From the NCBI RefSeq assembly GCF_014145335.1, contig NZ_JACIVI010000001.1, positions 1,364,001 to 1,428,000 on the forward strand: a stretch of DNA of 64,000 bases. Direction: 5' to 3'. This document shows positions 24,291-32,546 of this stretch, piece after piece. Below the pieces are notes generated by a model, which was not told the DNA's origin, searched no databases, and saw only the letters and a program-made list of their open reading frames with translations. Position 1 is the stretch's first letter, and each line of letters opens with the position of its first letter. The translations under genes were made by a program, and so were the position numbers. The DNA comes from Aquariibacter albus (GTDB taxonomy: Bacteria > Pseudomonadota > Gammaproteobacteria > Burkholderiales > Burkholderiaceae_C).

Positions 24291-25463
24291 ATGCAGCTGC
24301 CCACCCTGCGACCTGCGGCCCTCGCCGCCGCCCTGCTGCTGGCCGCCTTCGCCGCCGAAGCGGCCACGCTGAAGGCCGCCTTGCTGAGCCGTGAGGACGA
24401 TCCGCGCCTGGAGCGTTCGCGCGCCGAGCGCGCCTACCTCGGCCACCCCACCGGCGTGCCGGCCGACGGCCTGCGGCTGGCGCTGGAGGAAGGCGGCTTC
24501 GAACTGGAAGCCGTCGGCGCGAAGGTCGATCTCGAGACGCGCGAGGTCGCGGACCTCGCGGCCGCCCGGGCCGCCGCCCAGGCGGCGGAGAAGGCCGGCG
24601 CGGCGGTGATCGTCGCCGAGCTGCCCGCCGACTGGCTGCTGGCCGTGGCCGATGCAGTCAAGGTGCCGGTGCTGAACATCGGCGCGGCCGACGACCGCCT
24701 GCGCGCGGCCGACTGCCGCGCCCGGCTCTTCCACCTGCTGCCCAGCGAGCGCATGCGTGCCGACGCCCTGGCCCAGGGCCTGCTGCAGCGCAAGTGGCAG
24801 AAGGTGCTGGTGCTGGCCGGATCCAGCCCGGCCGACACCGCCCGGCTGGCGGTGGTGCAGGCCGCGATGAAGCGCTACGGCCTGCAGCCGGTGGGCGCGG
24901 TCAAGCCCTTCAAGCTCTCGGCCGATCCGCGCGAGCGCGATCTCGCCAACCCGCTGCTGCTGACCGCCGGCGCGCAGTACGACGCGGTCTGGGTCGTCGA
25001 CAGCGAGGGCGAGTTCGCCCGCAGCCTGCCCTACCGCACCGTGCTGCCCCGGCCGGTGGTCGGCGACGGGGGCCTGGTCGCGGTCGGCTGGCATGCGCAA
25101 TTCGAGCGCTTCGGGGCACCGCAGGTCTCGCGCCGCTTCGCGAAGGCGGCCAAGCGGCCGATGACGGGACACGACTGGACCAGCTGGATGGCCGGCAAGA
25201 CCCTGGTCGCCCTGGCCGCCGCCCAGCCCAAGGGCCATGCCGCGGCCTGGGCTGCGGCCCTGCCCAAGCTGAACCTCGACGGCAGCAAGGGCGTGAGCAT
25301 GAGCTTCCGCGCCTGGGACGGCCAGCTGCGCCAGACGCTGCTGCTGACCGACGGCCAGGGCGTGATCTCGCAGGCCCCGGTCGAGGGCATCCTGCATCCG
25401 GTCAATGTGCTCGACACCCTGGGCGCCGACGCGCCCGAGAAGCTCTGCAAGGCCCCGCGCTGA
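24291..25463 (+). CDS. Periplasmic substrate-binding protein of the PQQ-associated ABC system
   Basis: 390 residues: signal peptide (about 1-24, ending AAEAAT), then a type I periplasmic binding fold of the branched-chain amino acid/LivJ kind (LKAALLSREDDPRLERSRAERAYLGHPTG, VVQAAMKRYGLQPVG, DAVWVVDSEGEFARSLPYRT). It is the binding-protein member of the quinoprotein-dehydrogenase ABC set. Pairing a binding protein with an exporter-type ABC-2 permease is unusual and typical of this set. The gene starts 8 bases after the beta-propeller stop. The upstream open frame in this register has no family sequence. Confidence 0.88.
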   Translation: MQLPTLRPAALAAALLLAAFAAEAATLKAALLSREDDPRLERSRAERAYLGHPTGVPADGLRLALEEGGFELEAVGAKVDLETREVADLAAARAAAQAAEKAGAAVIVAELPADWLLAVADAVKVPVLNIGAADDRLRAADCRARLFHLLPSERMRADALAQGLLQRKWQKVLVLAGSSPADTARLAVVQAAMKRYGLQPVGAVKPFKLSADPRERDLANPLLLTAGAQYDAVWVVDSEGEFARSLPYRTVLPRPVVGDGGLVAVGWHAQFERFGAPQVSRRFAKAAKRPMTGHDWTSWMAGKTLVALAAAQPKGHAAAWAAALPKLNLDGSKGVSMSFRAWDGQLRQTLLLTDGQGVISQAPVEGILHPVNVLDTLGADAPEKLCKAPR

Positions 25464-25514
25464 GCGGGACCTGACGCGTCCGAACCCCTCCCGATCCCGT
25501 AGCCTGACCCTGCG

Positions 25515-26390
25515 ATGACTGCTTCCGCCTCCTCCTCTCCACCCGACGCCCGGCGTGCCGGCGATCCGCTGGCCCGGCGCGGCCTGCCGCATGCGCTGCA
25601 GGCCCTGCAGGCCATCGTCACCCGGGAGGTGCTCAAGTTCATGCAGCAGACCGGGCGCCTGGTCTCGGCCCTGGTGCGGCCGCTGCTGTGGCTGGCGGTC
25701 TTCGCGGCGGGCTTCCGCAATGTCTTCGGCGTGGCCATCGTCGAGCCCTACGACACCTACATCCCCTACGACGTCTACATCGCCCCCGGCCTGATCGGCA
25801 TGGTGCTGCTGTTCAACGGCATGCAGAGCAGCCTGGCCATGGTCTACGACCGCGAGATGGGCCTGATGCGCCTGCTGCTGACGGCTCCCCTGCCGCGGCC
25901 CTGGCTGCTGTTCTGCAAGCTGGCGGCGACGGCCCTGCTCTCGCTGCTGCAGGCGGTGGCCTTCGTGCTCGTGGCCTGGCTGATCGGCACCGAGCTGCCG
26001 CTGCTCGGCTGGCAGGGCCTGCACGCCCTGCTGGCCGCGCTGTCGGCAGCGCTGATGCTTGGCGCGCTCGGCCTGCTGCTGTCGGTGCACATCAAGCAGC
26101 TGGAGAACTTTGCCGGGACGATGAACTTCGTCATCTTCCCGATGTACTTCCTGTCGACCGCGCTCTACCCGCTGTGGAAGCTGCAGGAATCGGGGGCCGA
26201 GTGGGTCTACCAGATCGCCCGCTTCAACCCCTTCACGCATGCCGTCGAGTGGATCCGCTTCGCGCTCTACGACAAGGATCCGGGCCTTGCGCCGCTGGTC
26301 GTGCTCGGCTGCACGCTCGTCTTCTTCACCTTGGCCTGCTGGGGCTACGACCCGCAGCGTGGCTTCGGCCAACTCACCAAACGGGGCTGA
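25515..26390 (+). CDS. ABC-2 type permease (PedC-like)
   Basis: 291 residues, six predicted membrane segments (for example LVSALVRPLLWLAVFAAGF, IAPGLIGMVLLFNGM, LAATALLSLLQAVAFVLVAWLIG, LLAALSAALMLGALGLLLSV, NFVIFPMYFLSTALYPLW, LAPLVVLGCTLVFFTLACWG). It has the ABC-2 core sequence YDREMGLMRLLLTAPLPRPWLL that couples to the ATPase. It forms the channel with the ATPase encoded at 22527. The direction of transport cannot be read from sequence. It is followed after only four bases by the MotA/ExbB-like gene. Confidence 0.9.
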   Translation: MTASASSSPPDARRAGDPLARRGLPHALQALQAIVTREVLKFMQQTGRLVSALVRPLLWLAVFAAGFRNVFGVAIVEPYDTYIPYDVYIAPGLIGMVLLFNGMQSSLAMVYDREMGLMRLLLTAPLPRPWLLFCKLAATALLSLLQAVAFVLVAWLIGTELPLLGWQGLHALLAALSAALMLGALGLLLSVHIKQLENFAGTMNFVIFPMYFLSTALYPLWKLQESGAEWVYQIARFNPFTHAVEWIRFALYDKDPGLAPLVVLGCTLVFFTLACWGYDPQRGFGQLTKRG

Positions 26391-26394
26391 CCCC

Positions 26395-27108
26395 ATGATG
26401 CGCTCCCTCACCGCCCTCGGGCGGAAGCTCTTCACGCCCGGACTGACGGCGGCCGGCGTGGCCGCCGGCCTGCCCCCCCGGGCCCAGCGCCTGCTGCCGC
26501 GCGGCGGCGACACCCCGCTCGAACGCCGGCTGAACCGCCTGGCCTGGGGCTGGTGGGTGCTGGCCGGCGTGCTGGTGTTCGTCGGCTGGTGGGTCAACCA
26601 CCGCGGCCTGATCGCCGAGCTGCATCGCGGCGACCCGAGCGGCATCAGCCTCGGCATCCTGGTGCTGGCGATCATCGTCAGCGCCTGGGCCGGCCTGCGC
26701 ATGCACCGCCTGGCGGCCGAGGCGCGTCCCGACAGCCCCTGGCGCCTGGCCTACCGCCAGGACGTGGCCGAGCAGGTGGCCGAGACCTCGCAGCGCCTGG
26801 CCGAGCGCACGCACGGTCCGCACGAGACGGCCTGGTGGTTCGCCTCCGCGGCGATCAAGCTGGGCCTGCTGGGCACGGTGGTGGGCTTCATCATCATGGC
26901 CACGCAGATCGCGAACTCCAAGGTCTTCGAGCTCGCCGAGATCCAGGCCCTGCTGCAGCAGATGACGGCCGGCATGGCGATCGCGCTCTACACCACCCTG
27001 GTCGGCCTGATCGCCAACCTGTGGATGGGTTTCCTGCTGCTGGTGCTCGACCGCTCGGCCGACCGCCTGGCCGCCGACATCCTGAGCGAGTCGAGCCAGG
27101 GGCGTTGA
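26395..27108 (+). CDS. MotA/TolQ/ExbB-type proton channel protein
   Basis: 237 residues. Four membrane segments: WGWWVLAGVLVFVGWWV (about 43-60), ISLGILVLAIIVSAWAGL (about 83-100), AAIKLGLLGTVVGFIIMATQI (about 152-172) and MAIALYTTLVGLIANLWMGFLLLVL (about 194-218). The last two form the MotA/ExbB core with its LGTVVGF and ALYTTLVGLIAN motifs. Such proteins make the pentameric stator of proton-driven machines (ExbB-ExbD, TolQ-TolR, MotA-MotB). The next gene encodes the matching ExbD-like partner one base downstream, making this a self-contained pair inside the PQQ-ABC operon. No TonB or flagellar gene is adjacent. Confidence 0.85.
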   Translation: MMRSLTALGRKLFTPGLTAAGVAAGLPPRAQRLLPRGGDTPLERRLNRLAWGWWVLAGVLVFVGWWVNHRGLIAELHRGDPSGISLGILVLAIIVSAWAGLRMHRLAAEARPDSPWRLAYRQDVAEQVAETSQRLAERTHGPHETAWWFASAAIKLGLLGTVVGFIIMATQIANSKVFELAEIQALLQQMTAGMAIALYTTLVGLIANLWMGFLLLVLDRSADRLAADILSESSQGR

Positions 27109-27109
27109 C

Positions 27110-27712
27110 ATGGCCATGCTGCGCAAGCGTCGCCAAGACGACATCGATCCCTTCAGCGACCTGCTCTTCAACACCCTGCTGGCCTTCGTGATGCTGTTCG
27201 CGATCGCCCTGATCGCGATGAACCCGAAGGCCAAGACCGGGGTGATCGATGCGAAGGCCGAATTCATCATCACGGTCACCTGGCCGGACATGAACCCCAA
27301 TGACATCGACACCTGGGTGCAGGACCCGGGCCAGAACCTGATCTGGTTCCGCCAGCGCGAGGGCGGGATGATGCACCTGGACCGCGACGACCGCGGCCTG
27401 GCCAACGACACGCTGATCGTCAACGGCCAGCAGATCGTGAACCCGCTGAACCAGGAGGTGGTGACGGTCCGCGGCTATGCGCCCGGCGAGTACACCGTCA
27501 ACCTCTTCTACTACGAGAGCAAGACCAACGAGCCGGTCGACGTGACCGTCTCGGTGGTGAAGGTGAACCCGCGCGCCGAGGTGGTCTTCTACGGCACCAC
27601 CCAGCTGGCGCGCAAGGGTGACGAGGTCACCGCGGTCCGCTTCACCGTGGGGGGAGACGGCCGGGTCACCGGGGTCAACACCCTGCCGAAATCCCTGGTT
27701 CAACGCATCTGA
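27110..27712 (+). CDS. ExbD-like stator subunit with a DUF2135/YfaP-like periplasmic domain
   Basis: 200 residues. One N-terminal membrane helix (about 18-37) directly follows DDIDPFSDLLFNTLLAF, which copies the ExbD/TolR pattern P-x2-D with Asp17 in the place of the proton-carrying aspartate. Instead of the usual ExbD periplasmic domain, residues 50-165 carry VTWPDMNPNDIDTWVQDPGQNLIWF and GEYTVNLFYYES, resembling the D-I-D-x2-V-x-D-P signature of DUF2135/YfaP-type proteins. The C-terminus is VTGVNTLPKSLVQRI. It is translated immediately after the channel subunit. The fusion-like architecture is unusual; function is inferred only as proton-coupled force transduction across the periplasm. Confidence 0.7.
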   Translation: MAMLRKRRQDDIDPFSDLLFNTLLAFVMLFAIALIAMNPKAKTGVIDAKAEFIITVTWPDMNPNDIDTWVQDPGQNLIWFRQREGGMMHLDRDDRGLANDTLIVNGQQIVNPLNQEVVTVRGYAPGEYTVNLFYYESKTNEPVDVTVSVVKVNPRAEVVFYGTTQLARKGDEVTAVRFTVGGDGRVTGVNTLPKSLVQRI

Positions 27713-27718
27713 CTTCCG

Positions 27719-28228
27719 ATGAGCTCCCTGCCTTCCGACAGCAACGGCCTGCTGTGGGCCTATGTGGCCCTGGCCGCCCTCACCGCCCTGGCCCTGATGG
27801 CCTCCAACTGGCCGAAATGGGGCAAGGCCCTGATCGTGCTCGGCGTCACCGGCCTGTACTTCCTGGCCAACCAGGTGCTGCTCGACGTCTGGGGCTGGCC
27901 CAGCCGCGACGCCATGCCCGAGCGCTTCGTGCTGCTGGCCACCGTGATCGACGAACCCAGCCCGAAGAGCGCCGGGGCGCTCTACGTCTGGGTCAATGCC
28001 CTGGAGAACGGCAAGCCGGTGGCCGAGCCGCGCGCCTTCAAGCTGCCCTACAGCAAGGAGATGCACAGCTCGCTCAGCGAATCGATGAAGAAGGTGCGCC
28101 AGGGCGTCAGCCAGATGGGCACGACCAGCACCAAGGTCGGCAGCGGCAACTCCTGGCTGCGCCCGGGCGGCGAGGTGCTGGACGTGAAGATCCGCGACAT
28201 GCCCGTGCCGCAGCTGCCGGAGAAGTGA
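27719..28228 (+). CDS. Hypothetical inner-membrane protein with periplasmic domain (169 aa)
   Basis: Two N-terminal hydrophobic helices (about 12-28, LWAYVALAALTALALMAS; about 35-53, ALIVLGVTGLYFLANQVL) precede a soluble domain (60-169): RFVLLATVIDEPSPKSAGALYVWVNALENGKPVAEPRAFKLPYSKEMHSSLSESMKKVRQG. No family is recognised. It starts 6 bases after the ExbD-like gene and ends 2 bases before the lipoprotein gene, so it almost certainly belongs to the same complex. Confidence 0.8.
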   Translation: MSSLPSDSNGLLWAYVALAALTALALMASNWPKWGKALIVLGVTGLYFLANQVLLDVWGWPSRDAMPERFVLLATVIDEPSPKSAGALYVWVNALENGKPVAEPRAFKLPYSKEMHSSLSESMKKVRQGVSQMGTTSTKVGSGNSWLRPGGEVLDVKIRDMPVPQLPEK

Positions 28229-28230
28229 CG

Positions 28231-28971
28231 ATGGCCTGCCTGCATTCCCTGCCCCGCCACGGGCTTGCGCTGCTCGCCACGGCCCTGCTGCTGACGGGCT
28301 GCGAGCGCGCGCCGCGCGGCAGCGAGTTCTTTCCGCTCGACGGCCAGCGCGTCTGGACCTACCGCGTGATCACCGAGCGGGAGGACGAGACCCGGGAGGT
28401 CGAGACCCTGACGCTGCGCACGCTCGGCAAGGAAACGCTCGACGATGTCGCCGCCAAGAAGGCCGGCGACGCCTGGCGGCGCCGCAGCGACAGCGGCGTC
28501 GACTACTGGCTGCGCAGCGACGAGACCGGCATCTACCGCGTCGCCGCCAAGAGCGATCTCCAGGCCGACCCCCAGCCCGATGCGCATCCGCGCTACGTGC
28601 TGAAGCAACCCTATGCCGAAGGCACGAACTGGATCGGCGAGACCGCCCCCTACCTGCTGCTGCGCACGCAGGACTGGCCGCGCGAAATCCGCCATGTCCA
28701 TCCGGTGCTGCCGATCAACTACGCGATCGTCGCCACGGCGGTCGAGGTCAAGGTCAACGGCAAGGTCTACAGCGACTGCCTGAAGGTCGAGGGCCGCGGT
28801 GCGCTGCACCTCTTCGTCGACCCGGTGGCCGGCTTCCGCGACGTGCCGGTGCTGCAGCGCGAATGGTTCTGTCCGGGCAGCGGCCTGGTGCGCCTGGAGC
28901 GCGAGGAACTGACCGGCTCCCGCTACACCTACGGGGGTCGGCTGTTGATGGAACTGATCGAGGAATCCTGA
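28231..28971 (+). CDS. Hypothetical lipoprotein (246 aa)
   Basis: Signal peptide of lipoprotein type: LALLATALLLTGC, lipobox LLTGC with the acylated Cys at about residue 23, followed by Glu-Arg (no Asp+2), suggesting outer-membrane sorting. The mature part begins with RGSEFFPLDGQRVWTYRV and is beta-rich (YWLRSDETGIYRVAAKS, YAEGTNWIGETAPYLLLR, EWFCPGSGLVRLEREEL). No enzyme motif is seen. It closes the four-gene MotA/ExbB-like block and could be its outer-membrane anchor or target (inference). Confidence 0.82.
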   Translation: MACLHSLPRHGLALLATALLLTGCERAPRGSEFFPLDGQRVWTYRVITEREDETREVETLTLRTLGKETLDDVAAKKAGDAWRRRSDSGVDYWLRSDETGIYRVAAKSDLQADPQPDAHPRYVLKQPYAEGTNWIGETAPYLLLRTQDWPREIRHVHPVLPINYAIVATAVEVKVNGKVYSDCLKVEGRGALHLFVDPVAGFRDVPVLQREWFCPGSGLVRLEREELTGSRYTYGGRLLMELIEES

Positions 28972-28973
28972 GG

Positions 28974-29966
28974 ATGAGTCCCTTGCCGATCCGCCGGCGC
29001 CAGTGCCTGGCCGCCGGGGCCAGCCTGCTGCTGGCCGGGGCCTGGCCCGCGGGCCTGCGCGCCGCGGAGAACTTCCCCTCCCGACCGATCACGCTGCTGG
29101 TGCCCTGGCCGGCCGGCGGCGGTACCGACCTGACCATGCGCATCCTGGCCGAGGCGGCCAGCCACCACCTGCGGCAGAAGGTCAACATCGACAACCGCGC
29201 GGGGGCCGGAGGCACGCTGGCCATGCCGGCGCTGCAGAACGCACAAGCCGATGGCTACACCATCGCGCAGCTTCCGCAGACCGTCTTCCGCGCCCCGCAC
29301 ACGCAGCGGGTGCTGTGGGATCCGCTGCGCGACACCAGCCCGATCCTGCAGCTCAGCGGGACGACCTTCGGCATGGTGGTGGCGGCGGACAGCCCGCTGC
29401 ACAGCGTCGAGGACGTCTTCGAAGCCGCGCGGCTGCGGCCGGGCGAGATGACGGTGGCCAGCAATGGCGTCGGCACCACGCCGCACCTGGTGATCGACGA
29501 GATGATGCAGCAGCGCTTCCTGCGCTACACGCACGTGCCCTACAAGGGCGCGGCCGAGCAGGCGCTGGCGGTGGTCTCGGGCCAGGTCAAGGTGGGTGTG
29601 GGCTCGACCGGCTTCAGCAGCTTCATCGACCAGGGCCGCCTGCGCCTGCTGGCCACCTTCGGGGCCAAGCGCAGCAAGCGCTGGCCGAACGTGCCGACGC
29701 TCAAGGAGCTGGGCCACAACATCGTGGCGACGTCGCCCTATGGCCTGGCCGGGCCGCGCGGCGTGCCCGAGCCGATCATCCGCACCCTGCACGATGCCTT
29801 CCGTGCGGCGATGCAGGAACCGGCCTATGTGGCCGAGCTGGCGAAGTTCGACCAGGAACCGGTCTACCTCGGCACCCGGGACTACGCCCAGGCCATGCGC
29901 GAGGCCTATGCCGAGGAAAAGCGCGTGGTGGAGCGGCTCGGCCTGGGCCGCAGCAGCGGCAACTGA
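28974..29966 (+). CDS. Bug-family (tripartite tricarboxylate transporter) periplasmic binding protein
   Basis: 330 residues. An export signal with consecutive arginines (MSPLPIRRRQCLAAGASLLLAGAW...LRAA) is followed by the Bug fold: FPSRPITLLVPWPAGGGTDLTMR, VNIDNRAGAGGTLAMPAL and VPYKGAAEQALAVVSGQVKVG. Bug proteins bind carboxylates or other small anions and are hugely expanded in Burkholderiales; most are orphan, as here, with no TctB/TctA genes nearby. It is 2 bases downstream of the lipoprotein gene and so probably part of the same transcript. The ligand is unknown. Confidence 0.9.
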   Translation: MSPLPIRRRQCLAAGASLLLAGAWPAGLRAAENFPSRPITLLVPWPAGGGTDLTMRILAEAASHHLRQKVNIDNRAGAGGTLAMPALQNAQADGYTIAQLPQTVFRAPHTQRVLWDPLRDTSPILQLSGTTFGMVVAADSPLHSVEDVFEAARLRPGEMTVASNGVGTTPHLVIDEMMQQRFLRYTHVPYKGAAEQALAVVSGQVKVGVGSTGFSSFIDQGRLRLLATFGAKRSKRWPNVPTLKELGHNIVATSPYGLAGPRGVPEPIIRTLHDAFRAAMQEPAYVAELAKFDQEPVYLGTRDYAQAMREAYAEEKRVVERLGLGRSSGN

Positions 29967-30016
29967 GGCTCAGGCACTGAGCCCGGACACGATCCCGCAG
30001 CGCCCGACCGGGTGCA

Positions 30017-30658
30017 TCACAGCTCCATCAGGCGGTGCTGGCGCGCATAGTGCAGCAGCTCGATGGCGGTGCTGACGCCGAGCTTCTGGCGGATCAGCGT
30101 CTGGTAGTTCGCCACCGTCTTCGCGCTCAGGTGCAGCAGGCCGGCGATCTCGTCGACGCCGCGGCCGGCCAGCAGGTGCTGCAGCACATCGAACTCGCGG
30201 GGCGAGAGGCGCTCGTGCGGCGGGCCGTCGCGCTCGGCCTGTTCGGCACTGCGCGGCCACACCCCCTCGCCGCGGCCGCTGCGGCGCACGGCATCGATCA
30301 GCACCTCGGGCTCGCTGCTCTTGGTCACGAAGCCGCGCGCGCCGGCCTGGCGGCACTGCGTCAGCATGGCAGCGCCGTCGTGCATGGTGAAGATCAGCAC
30401 ATGCAGGCTGGGCAGGCGCTGGCCGAGCCGGCGCAGGATCTCCAGGCCGCTGCGGCCGGGCATCGACAGGTCGAGCACCAGCAGGTCGGCCGGGCAGGGC
30501 TGGGTCTGGGTCAGCGCGAAGTAGGCCGATTCGGCATCGCCGTACTCGGCGACCACCTGGATGTCGGGCTCCAGCTCGAGCAGGCGGCGGTAGCCGGCCC
30601 GCACGACGGCGTGATCATCGGCCAGGGCGACGCGCAGGCTGCGCACCGGTTGAATCAT
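30017..30658 (-). CDS. NarL/LuxR-type response regulator
   Basis: 213 residues: receiver domain (about 8-125) with phospho-acceptor Asp63 in LLVLDLSMPG and the Lys of FVTKSSEPE, then a LuxR/NarL helix-turn-helix (LSPREFDVLQHLLAGRGVDEIAGLLHLSAKTVANYQTLIRQKL). The cognate kinase gene precedes it with a four-base ATGA overlap. In pseudomonads LuxR-type regulators of this kind (ExaE, AgmR/EraR, PedR2) control PQQ alcohol dehydrogenase genes, and the location here fits that role (inference). Confidence 0.93.
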   Translation of the reverse strand: MIQPVRSLRVALADDHAVVRAGYRRLLELEPDIQVVAEYGDAESAYFALTQTQPCPADLLVLDLSMPGRSGLEILRRLGQRLPSLHVLIFTMHDGAAMLTQCRQAGARGFVTKSSEPEVLIDAVRRSGRGEGVWPRSAEQAERDGPPHERLSPREFDVLQHLLAGRGVDEIAGLLHLSAKTVANYQTLIRQKLGVSTAIELLHYARQHRLMEL

Positions 30659-32256
30659 GGATGCTTCTCCAGCAGCTCGGCGGCCTCGCAGGCCGCATCG
30701 GACAGGGGGGCTGCGGATTCCTCCGCGTCGGGCGCATGCAGGGGCAGCCGGGTGGCCAGGCGCCAGCCGCGGCCGCCAGCACCAGGCCCCCATTGCAGCT
30801 CGGCGCCCAGGGCCCAGAGGCGCTCGCGCAGGCCGGCCAGGCCGGTGCCGTGCTGCAGGGCAGCGGCCGGATCGGCCACGCCACGGCCATCGTCCTCGAC
30901 CGACCAGCGCAAGGCCACCGGCCGGCGGGCGGTCCAGGCGCGATCGCCCGGGGCGATCACATCCGCCCCGGGTTCGACGGGGGCGGTTTCCAGCGTCAGG
31001 CTCAGGCGCACCTGCTGCGCCTGGGCGTGGCGCGCGACATTGGTCAGCGCCTCCTGGCTGATGCGGTAGATCGCCAGCAGCACCGCGCGCGGCAGGGCGA
31101 GGCCGGCCGCCTCGGCACGATGCCACTCGCGCTCGCTGCCCTCGGGGCGCCGCAACCGCAGGTCCAGCTGCACCTGCAGGCCATGGCTGGGTGCGCTGTG
31201 CCAGCCGCGCACCAGGGCGCGCAGCAGCTCATGCAGGCGGGCGGCGGTCTCGTCGCTGCCGGCCTGGTCGGCCAGCGGACCGAGCGGACGCAGTTCGGCC
31301 AGCAGCGCGCGGGTGTCCTGGTGGATCAGGCGGCATTGCTCGCTCATGCCCTCGACCACGCTGCGCAGGGCCGAGCCCTCGTCCAGCCGGCGCAGCAGCC
31401 AGGCGGCATCGGCACGCAGTGCGGTCAGGCGCTGGCCGAACTCGTCGTGCAGCTCGCGGGCCAGGCGGGCGCGCTCGTCCTCCTGCAGGCTGAAGATCTG
31501 CTGCGCCAGCACGCGCCGCGCGGCCTGGGCCTCGTCGAGCGAGGCCGACAGGCGCCGCAGCGCCAGGGCCACCGCATCAAGCTCGCGCACCGGCATGCGC
31601 GGCAGGCGCAGGATGCCGCCGCTCTCACCGTGTTCGAGACCGGCGATGGCATCGAGCAGGGACTGCAGCGGCCGCAGCGCCCGCCGCAGGTTGATGTGCA
31701 TCACGGCCAGCGTGCTGACGCTGGCCAGCATCAGCATGCCGAACATGTCCAGCCAGTTGCCGAGGGCCTCGCGCTGCTCGCGCTCGGGGGAGACGCGCAG
31801 CAGCACCAGCCAGGCCCGCCCGTCGGGGCGCGGCAGGCTCCAGCGCAGATCCTCGGGCGGCGGCGGCGGGAAGAGGCGCTGGTTCAGCGACAGCAGCAGC
31901 CGCATGCTGGCCGAGGGCGCGGGCAGGGGCTGCGGGCCGACGAGCTGCTGGCCCTGGGCATCGAAGACCTGCATCGACCAGTGGCGGGCCGCCGGCGTGG
32001 CCTGCAGCGCACGCAGGCGCTGCAGCGCACGGGCATCGTCGTCGAGCGACAGGGTCGACAGCGTCTGGCTCAGCATCGCGGTCTGCGCGGCATCCTGCAG
32101 CTCGGTGCGGGTGTCGCCCTGGGCCCGCCACAGGCCCAGCAGCAGCGCGGCCACCAGGCAGACCGAGGCCAGCAAGCCGGCCCGCCGCATCACGAGGCGC
32201 GGCAGGTCGAGCGGGGCGGCGGGCGCCGCGGAGGAAGAAGGGGACGGTGGCAGCAC
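30655..32256 (-). CDS. Membrane sensor histidine kinase (HisKA_3/NarX-UhpB type)
   Basis: 533 residues. Two membrane segments (about 25-44, RRAGLLASVCLVAALLLGLW; about 165-187, WLDMFGMLMLASVSTLAVMHI) enclose a periplasmic domain of about 120 residues. A HAMP-like linker follows, then the HisKA_3 dimerisation helix with His270 in RLARELHDEFGQRL, and a HATPase domain (ISQEALTNVARHAQAQQ, WSVEDDGRGVAD, GTGLAGLRERLWALG). It overlaps the response regulator by four bases. A candidate promoter lies at 32308. Confidence 0.93.
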   Translation of the reverse strand: MLPPSPSSSAAPAAPLDLPRLVMRRAGLLASVCLVAALLLGLWRAQGDTRTELQDAAQTAMLSQTLSTLSLDDDARALQRLRALQATPAARHWSMQVFDAQGQQLVGPQPLPAPSASMRLLLSLNQRLFPPPPPEDLRWSLPRPDGRAWLVLLRVSPEREQREALGNWLDMFGMLMLASVSTLAVMHINLRRALRPLQSLLDAIAGLEHGESGGILRLPRMPVRELDAVALALRRLSASLDEAQAARRVLAQQIFSLQEDERARLARELHDEFGQRLTALRADAAWLLRRLDEGSALRSVVEGMSEQCRLIHQDTRALLAELRPLGPLADQAGSDETAARLHELLRALVRGWHSAPSHGLQVQLDLRLRRPEGSEREWHRAEAAGLALPRAVLLAIYRISQEALTNVARHAQAQQVRLSLTLETAPVEPGADVIAPGDRAWTARRPVALRWSVEDDGRGVADPAAALQHGTGLAGLRERLWALGAELQWGPGAGGRGWRLATRLPLHAPDAEESAAPLSDAACEAAELLEKHP

Positions 32257-32307
32257 GTGCAGGGAGCCAGCGGATCGGGGGACAGCTCCGTGAGCCGGCG
32301 GGCCGCG

Positions 32308-32313
32308 AGCTTA
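32308..32313 (-). promoter_or_regulatory. Candidate -10 element for the kinase/regulator pair
   Basis: TAAGCT (minus strand) in the same TAAGCTCGC context as before coaBC, 52 bases upstream of the kinase ATG, in the divergent gap shared with the TonB receptor gene. Confidence 0.35.
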
Positions 32314-32546
32314 CGTCCCGCCGGGAGTTCCACCCGGACGGTGCAGCGCCTGGCCAGCCGGAACCGCGGGGAAGCCCTGAGCCTGGCCGGTCGGATCGGG
32401 AAAGAGTCCCAGGAGAACTTCCCTAGAAGCCTGCCAAGCTGCGTCTCCGTTGCGTCGAGCACGAAGCCGCTCTTCCCTTGTCCGTGACGAAGCCGAAGAT
32501 GCACAGCGACCTGAGCGCACGCCGTCGAACCTCACCGAACCGTCCC

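Noticed and set aside
26395..28971. Anti-phage Zorya-type system
   Set aside because: Zorya also has MotA/MotB-like ZorA/ZorB, but the nuclease/helicase genes (ZorC, ZorD, ZorE) are absent and ZorA's long tail is not present here.
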